Source of the DNA: Myxococcales bacterium
GTDB lineage: Bacteria > Myxococcota > Myxococcia > Myxococcales > Myxococcaceae
NCBI GenBank assembly: GCA_020846875.1
Contig: JADLDB010000160.1
Span: 1 to 64,000 of the forward strand
DNA: 64,000 bases
Direction: 5' to 3'
The translations under genes were made by a program, and so were the position numbers. The notes beneath the pieces are model-generated. The model made no database searches. It worked only from the letters and a program-made list of their open reading frames with translations, and was not told the origin of the DNA. Shown one piece after another: positions 63,636 to 64,000 of the stretch. The number at the start of each line of letters is the position of its first letter. The stretch's first letter is position 1.

Positions 63636-64000
63636 ATGAAGTTGGCGCTGGTGGTCGCGCTCGCGGCGCTCACCCCGGCCATCGCCTTCATCGCCGCGCC
63701 GCTCCCCGAGGGGCTGCTGGACTACCGCCCCATCCTCTCGGTGAAGCTGCTCGATCGCGACGGGGGCCTCTTGCGCGAGCTGCGCAGCGCCTCCGACGGC
63801 CGCTCGACGCCCCTGGCCCCGGCGGAGGTGCCCGAGCACGTCCGCGCGGCCTTCCTCGCGGCGGAGGATCACCGCTTCTACGGCCACCTCGGCGTCTCTC
63901 CCACGGCCATCCTCCGCGCGGCCTGGCAGAACCTTCGCGCGGGCCACGTCGTGTCGGGCGGCAGCACCATCTCGATGCAGCTCGCGCGCACGCTTATCCC
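63636..64000 (+). CDS. pbpC: Penicillin-binding protein 1C (N-terminal part, runs off the window)
   Basis: The visible 121 residues start MKLALVVALAALTPAIAFIAA, a signal anchor. The transglycosylase (GT51) motifs appear: AEDHRFYGHLGVSPTAILRA (motif 1, with the catalytic Glu) and VSGGSTISMQLARTL (motif 2). GT51 polymerises lipid II. Class 1C PBPs are typically encoded beside alpha-2-macroglobulin, as here, and the pair is thought to couple wall repair to protease trapping. A TTG at 63621 after a GGGAG site would add five basic residues and may be the true start. Confidence 0.92.
   Translation, partial: MKLALVVALAALTPAIAFIAAPLPEGLLDYRPILSVKLLDRDGGLLRELRSASDGRSTPLAPAEVPEHVRAAFLAAEDHRFYGHLGVSPTAILRAAWQNLRAGHVVSGGSTISMQLARTLI

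Overview
The window is about 64 kb of very GC-rich DNA (my impression is close to 70% G+C) with tightly packed genes, frequent ATGA start/stop overlaps and many GTG/TTG starts. It carries several secreted lipoproteins with Cys-rich or Gly-rich tracts, PATAN (DUF4388)/response-regulator, PilZ, PEGA and TPR proteins, and an alpha-2-macroglobulin next to pbpC. Together these suggest a myxobacterium (Myxococcota, probably Cystobacterineae). This placement rests on gene style and family recognition only. I saw no rRNA, tRNA, CRISPR array, insertion sequence or prophage.

Layout. 1-6 kb: a 5'-truncated coiled-coil/J-domain/TPR protein, a PilZ protein and a membrane-anchored pseudo-receiver/PATAN/TPR protein. 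6-12.5 kb: tsaD and rsmA, an opposing methyltransferase, two small unknown genes, a deoxynucleoside kinase, and panB - zinc-ribbon membrane protein - panC. 12.5-25 kb: lipoproteins (one with a CXXCH haem motif, one with six Cys-rich repeats, one with a lamin-tail domain), smpB with an SspB-like adaptor gene, NTF2-like, USP, PEGA, DUF4124, DUF971, Nudix and steroid 5-alpha-reductase-like genes, and a decayed secreted-protein gene. 25-37 kb: a nitrilase-family amidase, then the housekeeping run rimP-nusA-rnpM-infB-ylxP-rbfA-truB-moaD-like-pgpH-ybeY. This run is preceded by a textbook intrinsic terminator read in the same direction, which I interpret as an attenuator. 37-45 kb: two POT peptide transporters around a UPF0158 gene, a DUF3332 protein, uvrA, a YdjM-like membrane protein and a frameshifted remnant. 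45-57.5 kb: a clan-A-like glycoside hydrolase with DUF4214-like modules, a cation/proton antiporter with a triple-USP partner, a TPR/PEGA protein with an overlapping lipoprotein gene, a TetR-type regulator with two DNA-binding domains translationally coupled to a rifampicin-phosphotransferase-like enzyme, and a methyltransferase. 57.6-64 kb: a 1,988-residue alpha-2-macroglobulin lipoprotein followed by the start of pbpC, which runs off the end.

How the genes work together. The rimP-ybeY run joins ribosome maturation, transcription elongation/termination, initiation and RNA modification. smpB plus sspB joins tagging of stalled peptides to their delivery to ClpXP. panB and panC are two steps of pantothenate synthesis. 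The macroglobulin and PBP1C are a known periplasmic defence/wall-repair pair. The least ordinary units are the double-HTH regulator/RPH-like kinase operon, the phosphomimetic pseudo-receiver, and the leader terminator upstream of rimP-nusA-infB.
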